Shown: one piece after another, positions 24,601 through 36,302 of the stretch
Position numbering within the stretch: position 1 is the first letter of the stretch
How the letters are laid out: each line of letters opens with the position of its first letter
From: Tilletiaria anomala UBC 951
Lineage: Eukaryota; Basidiomycota; Exobasidiomycetes; Georgefischeriales; Tilletiariaceae
Assembly (NCBI RefSeq): GCF_000711695.1
Contig: NW_013546973.1
Location: 55,145 to 119,144, forward strand
DNA length: 64,000 bases
Direction: 5' to 3'
Translations under genes and position numbers: made by a program
The notes under the pieces: model-generated
The model's database searches: none
What the model was told of the DNA's origin: nothing
Seen by the model: the letters and a program-made list of their open reading frames with translations, nothing else

Positions 24601-26330
24601 GGTTGCCGATGTTACCCAGAGGCGTACAGGAAATTGCTGCGAGTTGCAAGCCGTTCAAATCTGTGAATCAAAATGAGGAAGATGGTGAATGAGACCAACC
24701 TGATTGCCGTCTAGCAAGCGCAGATGACAAGAGCGAGATGGAAGATGCTCGGCGATGCTTCGACGATGGTCTTATATTTCAGGCGGTCCGCCCGCTCTGC
24801 TCGTCGATACAAATAAGTTAGGAGAGGTAGGGTAGAGGTAGTCCACATGACAACAACTGTCCAGTATATTGTGCCACAGTCGCTGATACGGACGTTGGCC
24901 ACGGTGACGTAGCGATGATTGCGAAAAGGGTGGGCAACCTTAGAGGCACCAGGTGCGAAAAAATCGGCTGGGGGCAGAGCCTGGGGAAACAAGGTACAAA
25001 ACCGGGGATCCTGCAATCAGGAACCTGAGATGTTCCAGATATGCTCCGCATGTAAGGGAGATTCAACGTTTGCAACATTCTTTGATATGCTGCGTATTGT
25101 GGCAGCAGCAACCTCGCTTAGGCCTGCCGATGACTGTTCTAAAAAAACTTGCTTGGCAAACATAATAATCATCTGCTGTCTTTGGTAAGAGTAGGTTGTT
25201 TGATGACTCGAATTAAAACCCATGCATGCCTAATCTCAAATGGGGAATCGAAGTGCCATTTCGGGGGGAAAAGAAAGAGGAGCCACGAGATCCGTGGGAT
25301 TCGCGAAAATCTGCCTGCCTTGCATACGTCCGGCAGCGCCGAGCTAAGCGCCAAGATTGCGCCGTTCGGCGTTTACTGGTCGGTATTATCCCGTAGCTGC
25401 TTTAGGTAATCATCTGGCATTTGCCACGTGTTGATTCGATGACTCGACAGAATGTGATACCTTGATATGGCAGCAGACGGAGTCTGTGATTCGCCAAAAC
25501 AGCTGGCACAGCACTAGTGCCATTCAAATTGGCACTCGGCAGTCACAAACCAGAACCTTGGGCTATGTCCATGTACATGAGAGTGGCACGTGACGAAAGG
25601 CCTTCATCAATTTGGTGAATCGTTCCGTTCGTGGTAGTCGTTAAAGGCGGTAGTCCGGTGCGAGGCCGTTCAAAGGGGGATGGTGTGAAGCGTCCATGGT
25701 TCTCACACTGTTCTCACTTCTGTACGGCAGTTGACTCTTTCATCAAGTTCCTGGTCGAAAGCCTGCAGAGCGCAGCGTCATCATCAGCCATCTCAGGTGC
25801 CATATCTCATCCACTTTCCAATTCTGTTTGAGAAACTGTGATGGGGAAATGACCCTGGCACAAGTTAGGGTTATATACTAAATTCATGTCGAGGGGCAAT
25901 AGGGTCCGAAACTCCTGTCTGTTTGTCAGTGGTTAGTGAGTCCGTGACGTCGTCAGTGGGGTGTCGTCTTCCGTGGCTCCGTGCAACAATGGAAGTCTCT
26001 TTTGCCACGATGATATGCAAAGCGTCCTCTCTGAGAACATGTGAATATCTGTGGTATTTCCGAGAAAAGGTCCTGCTTCTGGTATCGTTCCTCCTAGTTG
26101 CCCTTCGGCTACTCTCGCGCTTGCTTTGAGCGAGGTGTAAAATTGGAAGATTATCAGCAAGCTTGGGGCTCTTTGCGCCGTGTCTCTGCTGAACGCCTTG
26201 CTCCGGGGCACAAAGGCGGGAAACAGAGCCTCTGATTGTGCTCGTTCATTTGCGGAAGGCTTGCTGTACATTTCAGCCTAGTAATGCGTTCGTAAAGCAT
26301 GCCAGCCGGGCACGAGAGTCGTAGCATCTC
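24601..26330. other. 1.7-kb intergenic region upstream of the PDR transporter
   Basis: Probable promoter of the minus-strand PDR gene, plus the 3' flank of the DHTKD1-like gene. It contains two CACGTG E-box palindromes (25425-25430, 25587-25592) and a TGACGTCG element near 25945. No reading frame here resembles a known protein. Confidence 0.55.
25425..25430. promoter_or_regulatory. CACGTG E-box, upstream of PDR transporter
   Basis: Palindromic bHLH-type site about 825 nt before the transporter ATG; a second copy is at 25587-25592. Function is inferred from motif only. Confidence 0.35.
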
Positions 26331-29300
26331 TTATTTAAACACGTCCGCCATCATTTCCTCTACCTCCTTCTTGTGCCATTTGCTCACTCCGACAGCGGGA
26401 ACAGCGCACTCCTTACGGCCGCGGTATGCAAGCCTGAGGCCGCTGGCACCTACCTCATCCAGCAGGGCTTGCAAGCGCAACGAGACGTGCACCCAGGCGC
26501 CTTGGTTGCGCGGCTCCTCTTGCGCCCAGACGATATGCGGACCTGAGGCGTTCGAGCCAACTTCGGAAGCAGCAGCGAAAAGATGCTTGTAGCGTCCCAG
26601 GACTGACCGGAGCTGTTCGAAGGGGAAGGGGCTGAGCTCCTCCAGTCGCACAAGCGCGACATGCTCGTCAAGCTTCATCGCTGCACGCTGCTCGACGAGC
26701 GTATAGTAGTGCTTGCCTGAGCAGAGCACCATCTTCTCGACCTGGCTTGCGTCTGCAGAGAAGCGCGGATCGTCGAGCACGGACTGGAAACGTGTACCGG
26801 GGGCAAAGTCCTGAAGTGTCGACGCTGCGTGGGGCGAGCGCAGCAGGCCCTTGGGTGCCGCGATGATCAATGGCTTGCGGTAATTGCGTTTCATCTGCCG
26901 GCGCAGAGCATGGAAGTACTGCGCTGGTGTTGTGGGGTTGATGAAAGGCAAGGAAGGAGAGTAAGGGAGCGACGACGAGCCTACTACGTGACCCGGTGGC
27001 TCGAAGGGGTCGTTACACAGCTGCAGGAAGCGCTCAATGCGGCAGGACGAATGTTCTGGGCCCGCGCCATCGAAGCCGTGCGGCAGAAGAAGCGTGAGCG
27101 CGGATTGCTTGAGCCACTTTGCTTCACCACCAGCGATGAAGGTGTCGATGATGACTGCGGTTCAGACTCATTCGTAAGTTGGCCGTTCAGAACACTAAAT
27201 AAATTCCCTCCTCACCTTGCGCGCCATTAAAGAAGTCGCCAAACTGGGCCTCCCATATCGGCAGAACATCCGGCCTATCCCAGCTGACCCCGACTTCGAA
27301 GCCTAGAACAGCCTCTTCGCTGAGAGATGAGTTGGCCAGCTCTAGTCTGCCTTGTGGTGGCTTTGCAGTCGAGCTTGCAGCAAGGTCCGCAAGATTCAGT
27401 GGTACGTGGATCGATTCAGTCTTCTGATCCACTAACGCAGCGTGACGCTGCGAGCTATCGTAAGGAAACAGGTCAGTGTCAAATGATATTCCATCGTTGA
27501 AAATAGTGTGCGTACAGTGCTTTAATCACTCACAAGGTTCCGCGTTGCACATCTTCTCCACTCAATCTAATGTGGGTGCCTTCGGAGAGCAAACTACCGA
27601 AAGCGATCGCCTCGGCTGTCGCCCAATTGATGCCCTTTCCTTCTTTGAGGCTCTCCACTCGTTGCTTGATATGCCTGTTAAGCCGAGAGTGCAGATTCTG
27701 GGCAGCTCAGAGAAAGAGGAAAGAGCCAAGTGTGTAAGCTTCTAGCCACGCAATAACTGCTAGCATCGCTTACTCACGAAGCCGTCCGGCACTGCAACAG
27801 ATGCCTCGCCGATGCTCCTCGCCACGTCCGGCTCTAGACCCGTCTCTGGCTCATGTACAGCGTCCGTACTGGTCGGCCAGACGCATACGCTCCACTTCCC
27901 TTGCAGGTGGTCCGCTGTCGGATCGTACTGATCCGTCTCGGCGAGAGCCGCTTCCATCTCGCCTACCCGCTTTAGGCGTAGCGTAGAGGCCTCGTCGGCG
28001 CTGAGGATGCTTTCCGACTGTTAGTGTCAAGATGCACTTGGTCAGCATGCAGACTCACGCAAATGCGGTCGAACCATGCAAGAAAAGACCAAAAGCAGAA
28101 GGACTCACAAGCAAACGATGTTCGTAGGCCTCCGGGACGCTTGCCCTCGACGCAATCTTCTCGTACATCTTTGGCTGCGTGAAGCGTGGTTCGTCCAACT
28201 CACTGCCACCATCAGAGCATGTGCCAGGTATTCTCGTCAGCGCAACAGTCCCGTTCCAGCCGCCATGGAAGCGAAGACACGGAGCTGTTGGACTCACTTG
28301 TGTCCCCACCGCCTGTACGTAATCAGATCCACGATGACATCGCGCCTGAACCGCATGCGCATCTGCACCGCGATCTTGATGGCCTTGACAACCTCCTCGG
28401 GATGGTCTCCGTTGACATGCAGCACGGGTGCACCAATCATCTTGGCGATGTCCGACGCGTAGAGCGAGCTGCGCGCTGCAGTGCTCGGTGTCGTGTAGCC
28501 AATATTGTTGTTGACGACCAGATGGATCGACCCGCCGACGTTGTAGTGCGGTAGCTCGGAAAGGCCGAGCGACTCCATCACAATGCCCTGCCCCGACATA
28601 GCTGCATCGCCGTGGATCTGGACACAGAGGACATCGTCGCCGAGTCGCGCGACGCCTTTGTCGCTGTCGGAAGCGCTGAGCTTCCCGAACGTCTGCCGTG
28701 CCCGCGCCTTACCCATGGCGACGGGGTTGACGGCCTCCAGATGCGACGGGTTCTGCAGCATGCAGATCTTGATGTCCTTGTCGCCGTATCGCAGCGTCGG
28801 CTCGTGCACGAGGTGCGAAAGCACATCAGCCGTTGCGCCAGCCAGTTCATGCCCCGTCATCGAATCCACGGTCGGGATTTCAGATCCGCCGCGCATCTTA
28901 TGGAAAAGCGATGGCAGCGGCATGCCGAGCAGCTCGGTTAGTAGAGACAGACGGCCGCGATGGGGCATGCAGAGCACGACAGAGGAGATGCCGGCTACAC
29001 ACGTTGATACAGAAGAGAGATCAGTCCCACCAGAAAAGGAGAAGACGCTGGACCGAGAACGCACCTTCTGCGCTCTTTCGGAAAAGCATATCCAGAGCTG
29101 GCAGCGTGCTCTCGGCACCTTCATTTCCATACCTCTTAACATTTGGGAAGCGTTGCGCCAAGAAGCGATCGAGTACCTCGCTTCTTGTCATCAGTTCCAG
29201 GCATCTCCGCTTCTCGTCTTTGCTGAGCGGTGCGTGCGTGTTGACGTCCTCAAACAGGTCCATGATGTAGTTACGCACGCCTTTCATGCCCGTGTGCATG

Positions 29301-29852
29301 AACTCGACGGAGAGCTTGTCCACATAGACTTTCCGCAGCCACTCGGTGATCTCGGCGATACTCCGCATGCCGGTACCGGCCTGAGCTTCGGAATCAGCGA
29401 AGACTGGCGGCATGCGTAGGATCCCTGACGTGTCGTACCTCTCGGCATGGCCTTGCTTCGACTCCAGGAGGCCGTACCGTTCAACACTGAGCGCGCGTAC
29501 CGTATCTTCGCGCGGCATCAGGTCGAGCGGGTCGATGAGCGCTGCGCGGTGCGCATGCCGGCGGACATTGTCGACGTACCGCAGCAGGGGCGCGTTAGCG
29601 TTGCGATTTGCGAGCTCTTCTGGCGTGTCTGCGATTCCAAGATCGAGTCTGTGCATGAGTGATTGTGAAGTAGCCGGTGCAGCACTCCAACTCACAGTCC
29701 TCAATCGTGAGCGCCGGAGGAGGGAGGAAGCCAAAAGCGCCTTTGCCTGCGTACGAGCGGCTTGCCGTAACCCTTCCACAAGCTCGCCCAACAATGCTGC
29801 TGTTGCCTGCGGCGAGGCGACATGCGCCTCGCATTCGGTTGGTGAGCAGCAT
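26331..29852 (-). CDS. DHTKD1: DHTKD1-like 2-oxoadipate/2-oxoglutarate dehydrogenase E1 component
   Basis: Thiamine-diphosphate E1 that decarboxylates 2-oxoadipate (lysine/tryptophan/hydroxylysine catabolism) in mitochondria, feeding a lipoyl E2. Exons 29852-29696, 29628-29065, 28994-28298, 28202-28109, 28017-27778, 27697-27534, 27454-27216, 27154-26331 give 992 residues; animal DHTKD1 has about 920. The Arg/Ser/Ala-rich N-terminus beginning [13 protein letters not shown] is a plausible import signal, and the ATG has a GCCGCCATG context. Family blocks: [40 protein letters not shown] (TPP site, about 370-400), [60 protein letters not shown], and C-terminal PAVGVSKWH. The [12 protein letters not shown] and KMRG wording favours DHTKD1 over canonical OGDH/KGD1. 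The exon 1/2 acceptor was chosen (GCAG before ACACGCC) because it joins IED to TPEELANRN in frame. Confidence 0.9.
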
Positions 29853-30656
29853 GGCGGCGCGACCCCCAATTGGCGAGTTCGAAGACGGATAGCAGATAAA
29901 GGAAGGATCCTGATTCAACGACTTGTCATGCAGATGCCTGGCCCAGGAGACAAGCTGGAGATGAAGGTAGCGAGTCCACCATATCCATACGGGGGGGACC
30001 CTATGCAGGAGCATGCTCAGTCCAGTTAAGGCGCGAGCTCGCGAGTGTTGCTTGCGGTGATATTGATTGTGGCTCCTCTCCTGAGATACCCACGCGCCCA
30101 CACAATTGGGAGTGGGGCCGCGGCAATGCACAAGCTGTCAGCTGCGTTTTGCATTACATGATGTTGTTGCGAGCGTGGCGGGTGAGAGCGGGCCAATGAC
30201 ACAAGTGCAGAGGCAGAGGCACTCTCTAGAAAGGCAGGCACAGAGACTGGTTATATCCATAAAGTCTACGCGCTTTACAGGGCATATACCTTAGTTGACC
30301 ATGGGCGATAAGGTGCCTGGCGGGTGTGCCAATGGTGGGGCCCCACACCGTGGCAGAGGTGAATGCTTTGCGTCACCTATTCCTTGCCGACCGACCATCT
30401 TCAGAGCGTATGGCGCTGCACGCCTGCCGGTGCGATACCTCATAACCCTAAGAGTGGGTGGTTGATTACTACTTTTCGAATGGTGAACACCATATTGGAC
30501 ACATCGTTTCGTTCTCATCTCTTCATCGGCTTTACACCCAGTCGTCGGCGGCCTACGTCAAAACAGGTGTGAATTCAGAATTCATATTGCTCTTACTTCG
30601 TATAGTACAGATTGAAAGTATTAGATGTCCATCGTGCTCTCGCGTAGTCTTGAGTC
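29853..30656. other. Intergenic, promoter of the DHTKD1-like gene and 3' flank of POL1
   Basis: About 800 bp without a recognisable gene. No TATA box or terminator could be assigned with confidence. Confidence 0.5.
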
Positions 30657-33600
30657 TCACACAACCACTGTCCTCCGCGGCCCGAGCGAAACGCCAGCAA
30701 AGAGGCTGCCCAGATCGACATACTTCCGCCCGCTCTTCTCGAGGTACTGCTTGACGACATTGCTCAACGTCCCCACCAGTACCTTGTGTTGGCTGAGCAC
30801 CTGCGCGGCCGTGCCAGGATGCTTGAGCTCCTCAGCGCTCTGCTGAAGCGCCTCGCCGTCAAAGAGGTGCGCATAGTAGCTCAGCTGTGTGTATAGCGCC
30901 TTGTCACTGTACACCTGCACCGCCAGCCCATGGCACCCGGGCGCAAGGCAGCGCTTAGCATACACGCCCGTCAGGCGCGACTTCAGTCCGCAGCCACTGT
31001 CGCTGCACACCATCCAGCCGGCGTAGTACGTCGCGATGTGCTCTGCGATACGCTGCTGCAGTTGCAGCCCCAGTGAGGGCAGCGGGATGCGCGATCTGCA
31101 CTCGGACCGCGGGCAGCGCAGATGGTCGCCGGCCATGATGCGCTTTTGGTGCGCGCGGAACAAACCCGCGAACGCGATTGTGTCCCCACATGCTCGGCAG
31201 TGGAACTCCAGTGGCCTGCAGTCCTTAAACCGCTCTTCCGCTGTCATCTGACTGTCGAGCGTGCTGAAAGCGGCTGAATCTCTGTCCATAGCTTCGGACG
31301 TGACGTATGCGTAGCGACTAGTGTCCAAGCCGAGGCACTCTGCTAAGCGTGCCTTGTCCGTGCCTTCGATGCTCTCGCACAACCTCTCGATAGGCGGCAG
31401 AACCTGAAGTGAGAGGTAGTGCTCGTAGTCGATGACGAGTTTCGACTCTGCGCGTCTCAGCTCATCTGGGTGGAAGGCCCTGTCGGCTTGTGCGCTCTTC
31501 GTCAAGGCGGCATTGCCCTCGGGCTTGCAAAAGATGTAGGGAATAACATCTCCGGAGCGCGCGCTGCTCCCTTTCGCTTTCATGCGCAGCGCCACCTGGA
31601 CGTGAGGCTGCGACTTGGCGTCCGGGTAGTCCTCTGGGTTCTTGCCCAGTCTCTTGTAGATGATGAATGCATCCAAAGGAAGTTGAGAGCTTCGCACGTC
31701 TTTGCCAAGCTTGCGCAGGAACTCGTGCACGTTTTCGATGACAACCTCGGTCGGCTCTCCGGAGAGGACTTGATCCAGTACGTATCTGCAGCGAGCGAGA
31801 AAGGTATCAGTCAGACCGTTGCATGTATGGCATGATTCAACGCACAGCAAAAACTCACGCTGAAGCATCCTTGGACAGCATCGAGTATTCACGACGCTTC
31901 ATGTCGAGACCCTTGATTTCCTTTGTCATTTTGCCATCATCCTCGATCTTGAGCGCAGCATACTTCTTCTTCTGCAACAGCAGCATGCGCTGGAAGACAG
32001 CGTCAATGTCGATCTCGAGCAGCCGGTACCGCTTGTTGACCGCCTTCTTGAACTCGCGTCCGATCTTGATTGCCTCCGCATACTCGGTTACATTCGTGTT
32101 GATCATGACACTGTCTGTGTCACCGTAGATAACCTCGAGTGAAAGTGATTCGGCAAGCTCCCTGGTCTGCGTGAGGATCTCACGACCTTTGAATGTGGTC
32201 AGCGCAGCGAGCGGTCTGGCGTAGAAGCGACTGTTTTCGAAACCGAGACAGCCGTACATGCTGTTGGCTGTGAGCTTCAGCGCGAGCTGCTTGACGTTCC
32301 ACTGCGCAAGGCTGGCCGCGGATGCTTTCTTGTCTTTCATCAGTCCCTTGACGTCCCGACGCTTGTCGACGAGCTTCGCGATGAGTGTCGGCAGAACTCC
32401 GCGTTCGACGTCCGATGAGGGAATGTCGGGAATTGCGTCCACGTCGGCAAAGGCAGGTCCAGCGCGCACGACCGTTGTAAAGTCAATGTTGAACTCTTGG
32501 ATAATGCTCGGGTAGAGCGAGTTGAAGTCCATGACCAGCACAAACTTGTCGCAGAGACCTTTCTTGGGTTCAAAGACAAGACCACCCTTGAACTTGTCTT
32601 TCTTGCTTGAGCCTTGCGCATCTGCACCCTCCTCGGCACCCTCCTCGGCGGCTTTCCTGGCAGCACCTCGCTTGTCCTTCAAGGAGAGCTTGTCTGGACA
32701 GATGTACTTTTTCTCGTGGAAGTCATGAAGCAGAATGTATTCATTGCGCTCGGCGCGTCCACCGTTGAGTGTCCTGTTCCAACTATTGCCAGCAATGTTG
32801 GTTAGCTGCTTGGTGAGGGGGAGGATCTGCACCTTGCACGCGATCGCCATCTGCAGCCACGTATCCATGTCGTTGTGTGCGAGGAAGAGCATGACTTGCT
32901 TCGCGTCTTCGCCAACAAAAACACCTGCTGTCTCGTCGGGATCAATATCCTCCCGCTGGATCCCAAGATGTGTCCCTGCCATTTCTGTGAGCGACCATGT
33001 TGTGGATGTAATCATGCTCTGTCATTGAAAGACATTGAACGTATCAGTACTTGCAGACCCCCAAGACGCAAGCCGATTTCCTCACCTTCCCACAATCGCT
33101 GGCCAGATCCAACACAAGTCGACCGGCCAAGAGAGGCACATTAAAGTTTTGCCGCAGTGGTGGCCATTTTGGCCTTCGCAGGCGGCCAATTTGGCTCCAG
33201 TGCGCAGCCTTGAGGTCTCGCATCCTGTGTAGGAGGACATCGAGCGTGACGCCAACGAGCTCGTGGCCAAGAATTACATCCGGATCCACAGACCTGATAT
33301 GGGCTGCGAGTTCACAGCAATAAAAGTTAGTGAACAATCTCGTCGGTCACGGCAGAGGCGAACGCACCGAGCAGTGCATTGAGAAGTCCTCGCTCGTACT
33401 TGATTGCGACCATCTTTGTCTTGGACATTCTGGACATCTGCTCGAATCCGCTCGGAAATTTGGCTCCAAGCGCGCGGACAAAGGTGTGAAGGCTTGACGG
33501 CACCTTTTCGAGCGGCGTTGTGTCCTCGATACCGTAGTTGATCCAGGTCCGTGCGCTTGCACAGAGGATCTCTTTCTTGTTCTCTTTGACATTGACCACC

Positions 33601-35741
33601 GTGCGCAGGCTCAGACTCATGACGTTGAGGGGCGGTGTCTCCTTTGGCGCTAGGCTGTCACTGTCTGAGAAGGTGCTCACGCTCTTGGGCTCGTCTACGG
33701 TGAGCTCTAGCTTGCACCAGCTGATTGGAGTGCCAGTGTTTATGCTGGCACTCTCGAGCTTGAGCCAGCATGGGCCCATGATCCTGCGTTTGAGGACGAA
33801 GAGTTCAAAAGCAGACGTGTTGGTGCCAAAGACGCGCGAGAAGGTGTTGCCTGAAATGTCGAAAGGCAATGCAGGCTCATCGAAGCCATAGCGAACCTTG
33901 AGGTACTTAGACTCGCGAGGGACGTCAGAAAGCTCGAATGCATAGTCGCGTACAACCCAGCTGGAGATGAAAGAGTTGATGCCGTGCTGGCTGCGGATCG
34001 AGTCAAATTCATCAAAGACTTCGTCTTGCCAAGGCTCCTCCTCCTCTTCCATATCTTCGATGTCGTCTGTTGACTCGCCTTTGCGCTCGCGCTCCTTTCG
34101 CAGCTTTTTGCTTTCACGGATGGCCCTGCTCTGCTCCAGGCCTTTAAGTGCAGAATTGGAAGATCAGAACCGACAAGAATTGACGCGGACAATTGCTGCA
34201 ACAACTCACCCTGCTCCTCCGGCGCTTTCTTAGGTAGGACGAACAGACAACGCTCCATGCCTTCGACCGCGACACAGCACGATACATACTGCCCCGTTTG
34301 CTTGGACCTGACCTTGCCAATGAGATAGACCTTATCGCCCTGCTCGAGGTGGTCCAACCAGTAGAAATGCACGGTGTTTGATGTCTGCTCAAAATATGTC
34401 GCTTTGGCGGTTGCGTCTTTATCGGCTGATCCTTCCCCTTCGTCATCTGAGATTTGTGGATCCGAGCTTGCAACATTCCCGGATCCATTCATGTTCATCT
34501 TGGCCGGATTGCCTTTCTTGTCAGCCTCATCTAGCTTCTCAGCCTGAACTAGACTTGCATGGATATCGCGCCAGCCAATGACGTTCGCCTTGGCGTTGCT
34601 CTGCTTGTGCGCTGTACTCTGTGGGCCATTCTTGCCTAAGCTTGGAGTTTTACTTTCATAGGCCTCAGTTTTGGTTGATGCAGGTGCGGAGACTTGGACT
34701 CTCGAGATGCGCATGTTAGAAGCAGCTGGCCGCGCCTTGCCCTCTGCTGCTTTGCGGATGGAGAGGATGGAATCCTCGTCGTCATCGTCGGAGAACTCCG
34801 GCGTGAGCGGCAAAGGTGGGATGTCGGAGATACTGGCTTGACGCGTGAAAGCAGATGTTTTGAGCTTCTTCGTCGGCAGTGGAGACGACGCAAGCCCCTC
34901 ATGATCCCATGACGGCGAGCCGTAGTCCTTGCCGTCGAGGACGCGGACGTTGTGTTGCATAGGCGCATCAGCTGGTGACTCAACCGAGTCACTGCTCGGT
35001 AGCTCTTCTGTATGCGGGCTGGAAGATGTAATGGTTGCCACATGCGTCGTTCTGAAGCGTTCAAATGCTGCTTCCTCATTTCGACGCTTCCTGGATGTGC
35101 TGTTGCCCGCCGGTGTGGAGGACGCTTTTGTAGTAGGCTTTGTCGGGCAGGTTCCACTTTCGAGGTCATTGAAGATATTACTCATGAAGTCATCATCCTG
35201 CGCAGCTGTATTCTGCTTCGCACCACCAAAGAGCGGTCGGGCGCTGCTGCCACCCCGTCCGAAAAGGCCAGAGCCTGTGGAGGGTGGCTTTCTGCTGTCC
35301 TTCTTTGCGCCTGCCGCCTTGACATAGTCATTCTGTTCCGCAAGGCTCCGCTTCCCCCTCCGAGACTTGGTTCCGAATGCTTCCAGCCGCACCTCGTCTT
35401 CTCCATCGCTCTCCTCTGAGCCTTCGCGCTCCCACTCTGGCGCCCCAGTATCGACGTACCCACCGCCGTCGTCGTCTACGATGAAGTTGTCTGTCATCAT
35501 CCGACCGCGAACAATTGACTTGAATTCTTCGTCATTGACCTCGTCATAGAGATCGACATCCGAGTCGGAATCATCCTGCCAGCCAGTCAAATTGACCATG
35601 GCGGGTCAGAAGACCTGGCACGCGGCAGCAAGGGGATGCTTTCCCGGAGTCCTGGACGTGACTCACCTTTTGAGCAATCGATTCGCCTCTTCGCTTTGCT
35701 TTTAGCGCAGCAAGCGCGCTCATCCTAGACTTGCTTGCCAT
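30657..35741 (-). CDS. POL1: DNA polymerase alpha catalytic subunit
   Basis: Family-B replicative polymerase that extends primase RNA primers, in the nucleus. Exons 35741-35667, 35575-34210, 34141-33368, 33303-33086, 33018-31859, 31785-30657 give 1,573 residues. Exon 1 encodes 25 residues (ALAALKAKRRGESIAQK), joined to the conserved acidic DDSDSDVDLYDEV and DNFIVDDDGGGY start of alpha subunits. Polymerase motif A DFNSLYPSIIQEFN (about 975), motif B KLTANSMYGCLGF and motif C YGDTDSV (about 1110) are intact. The exonuclease-like region has lost catalytic acids, as is usual (PDVILGHELVG). The C-terminal CysA (CRACG..CPRSEC) and CysB (CSDSGCG..CLAPGC) zinc modules are present for binding the B subunit. 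Intron 3 uses donor GTGCGT inside what would otherwise read on to a stop. A G1/S-type ACGCGT element lies about 195 bp upstream. Confidence 0.97.
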
Positions 35742-36302
35742 TTTGAGGCTCTGAGCGTGTTCGATGTATCAGCTGTGCTGCGAATAGCACGCGTGATCGG
35801 CTGCTGATGAGTCACAAAGGAGGGCAACATAGGAAGTGATGGATCGAGCAGCACGAATTGAATGGATTCGCTCTTCTCGCGACGTTGGTGAAGCTCACAC
35901 GCGAGTCGCGACGCGACGCCTTTCTTTATTTTCGACGCGTCACCAGCCCACATTTTTTTATTATTTCTTTTCCAGCTGCGCTCAGCAGCTCTTCTAATAT
36001 ACGCCATGTGGCTAAAGGGCCCTCCATGCGACTATGCACTCCGCCCAAAAGGCGTCGATCGTCCATCAGCACAGAGAGGAAAGTAGCTATAAATCCAGGC
36101 CAAGCATGGGCAACCACCTTTACGTCATTGGTGGCACTCATGCTGCTTGTTAAACCGATCCGCTGACGGATACGGGAGATCCGAAAGCGTGCTCAGATGG
36201 TGCCAGCTTACATTCCGCGATCTTGCCTGACGCCTGGCCGACCGCACCGTGGTGCAGTTTTTCATTCACCTTGGAAGCTGTAAATTCTCGGTTGTCATCG
36301 CA
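35742..36302. promoter_or_regulatory. Divergent promoter, POL1 / DUF1917 gene, with ACGCGT box
   Basis: 561 bp between divergent ATGs. ACGCGT (MluI cell-cycle box, bound by MBF in yeasts) is at 35935-35940, and overlapping near-matches (GTCGCGACGCGAC) lie 15-30 bp nearer POL1. An AT-rich TTTTTTATTATTTC tract follows. Confidence 0.6.
35935..35940. promoter_or_regulatory. MCB-type ACGCGT element
   Basis: Exact six-base match, palindromic, about 195 bp upstream of the POL1 start codon. It is consistent with known G1/S control of replication genes in fungi; not tested here. Confidence 0.55.

Noticed and set aside
25933-26271. 112-codon minus frame between PDR and DHTKD1-like genes
   Set aside because: Composition is unremarkable, with no domain, no supporting splice structure and no recognisable homologue.
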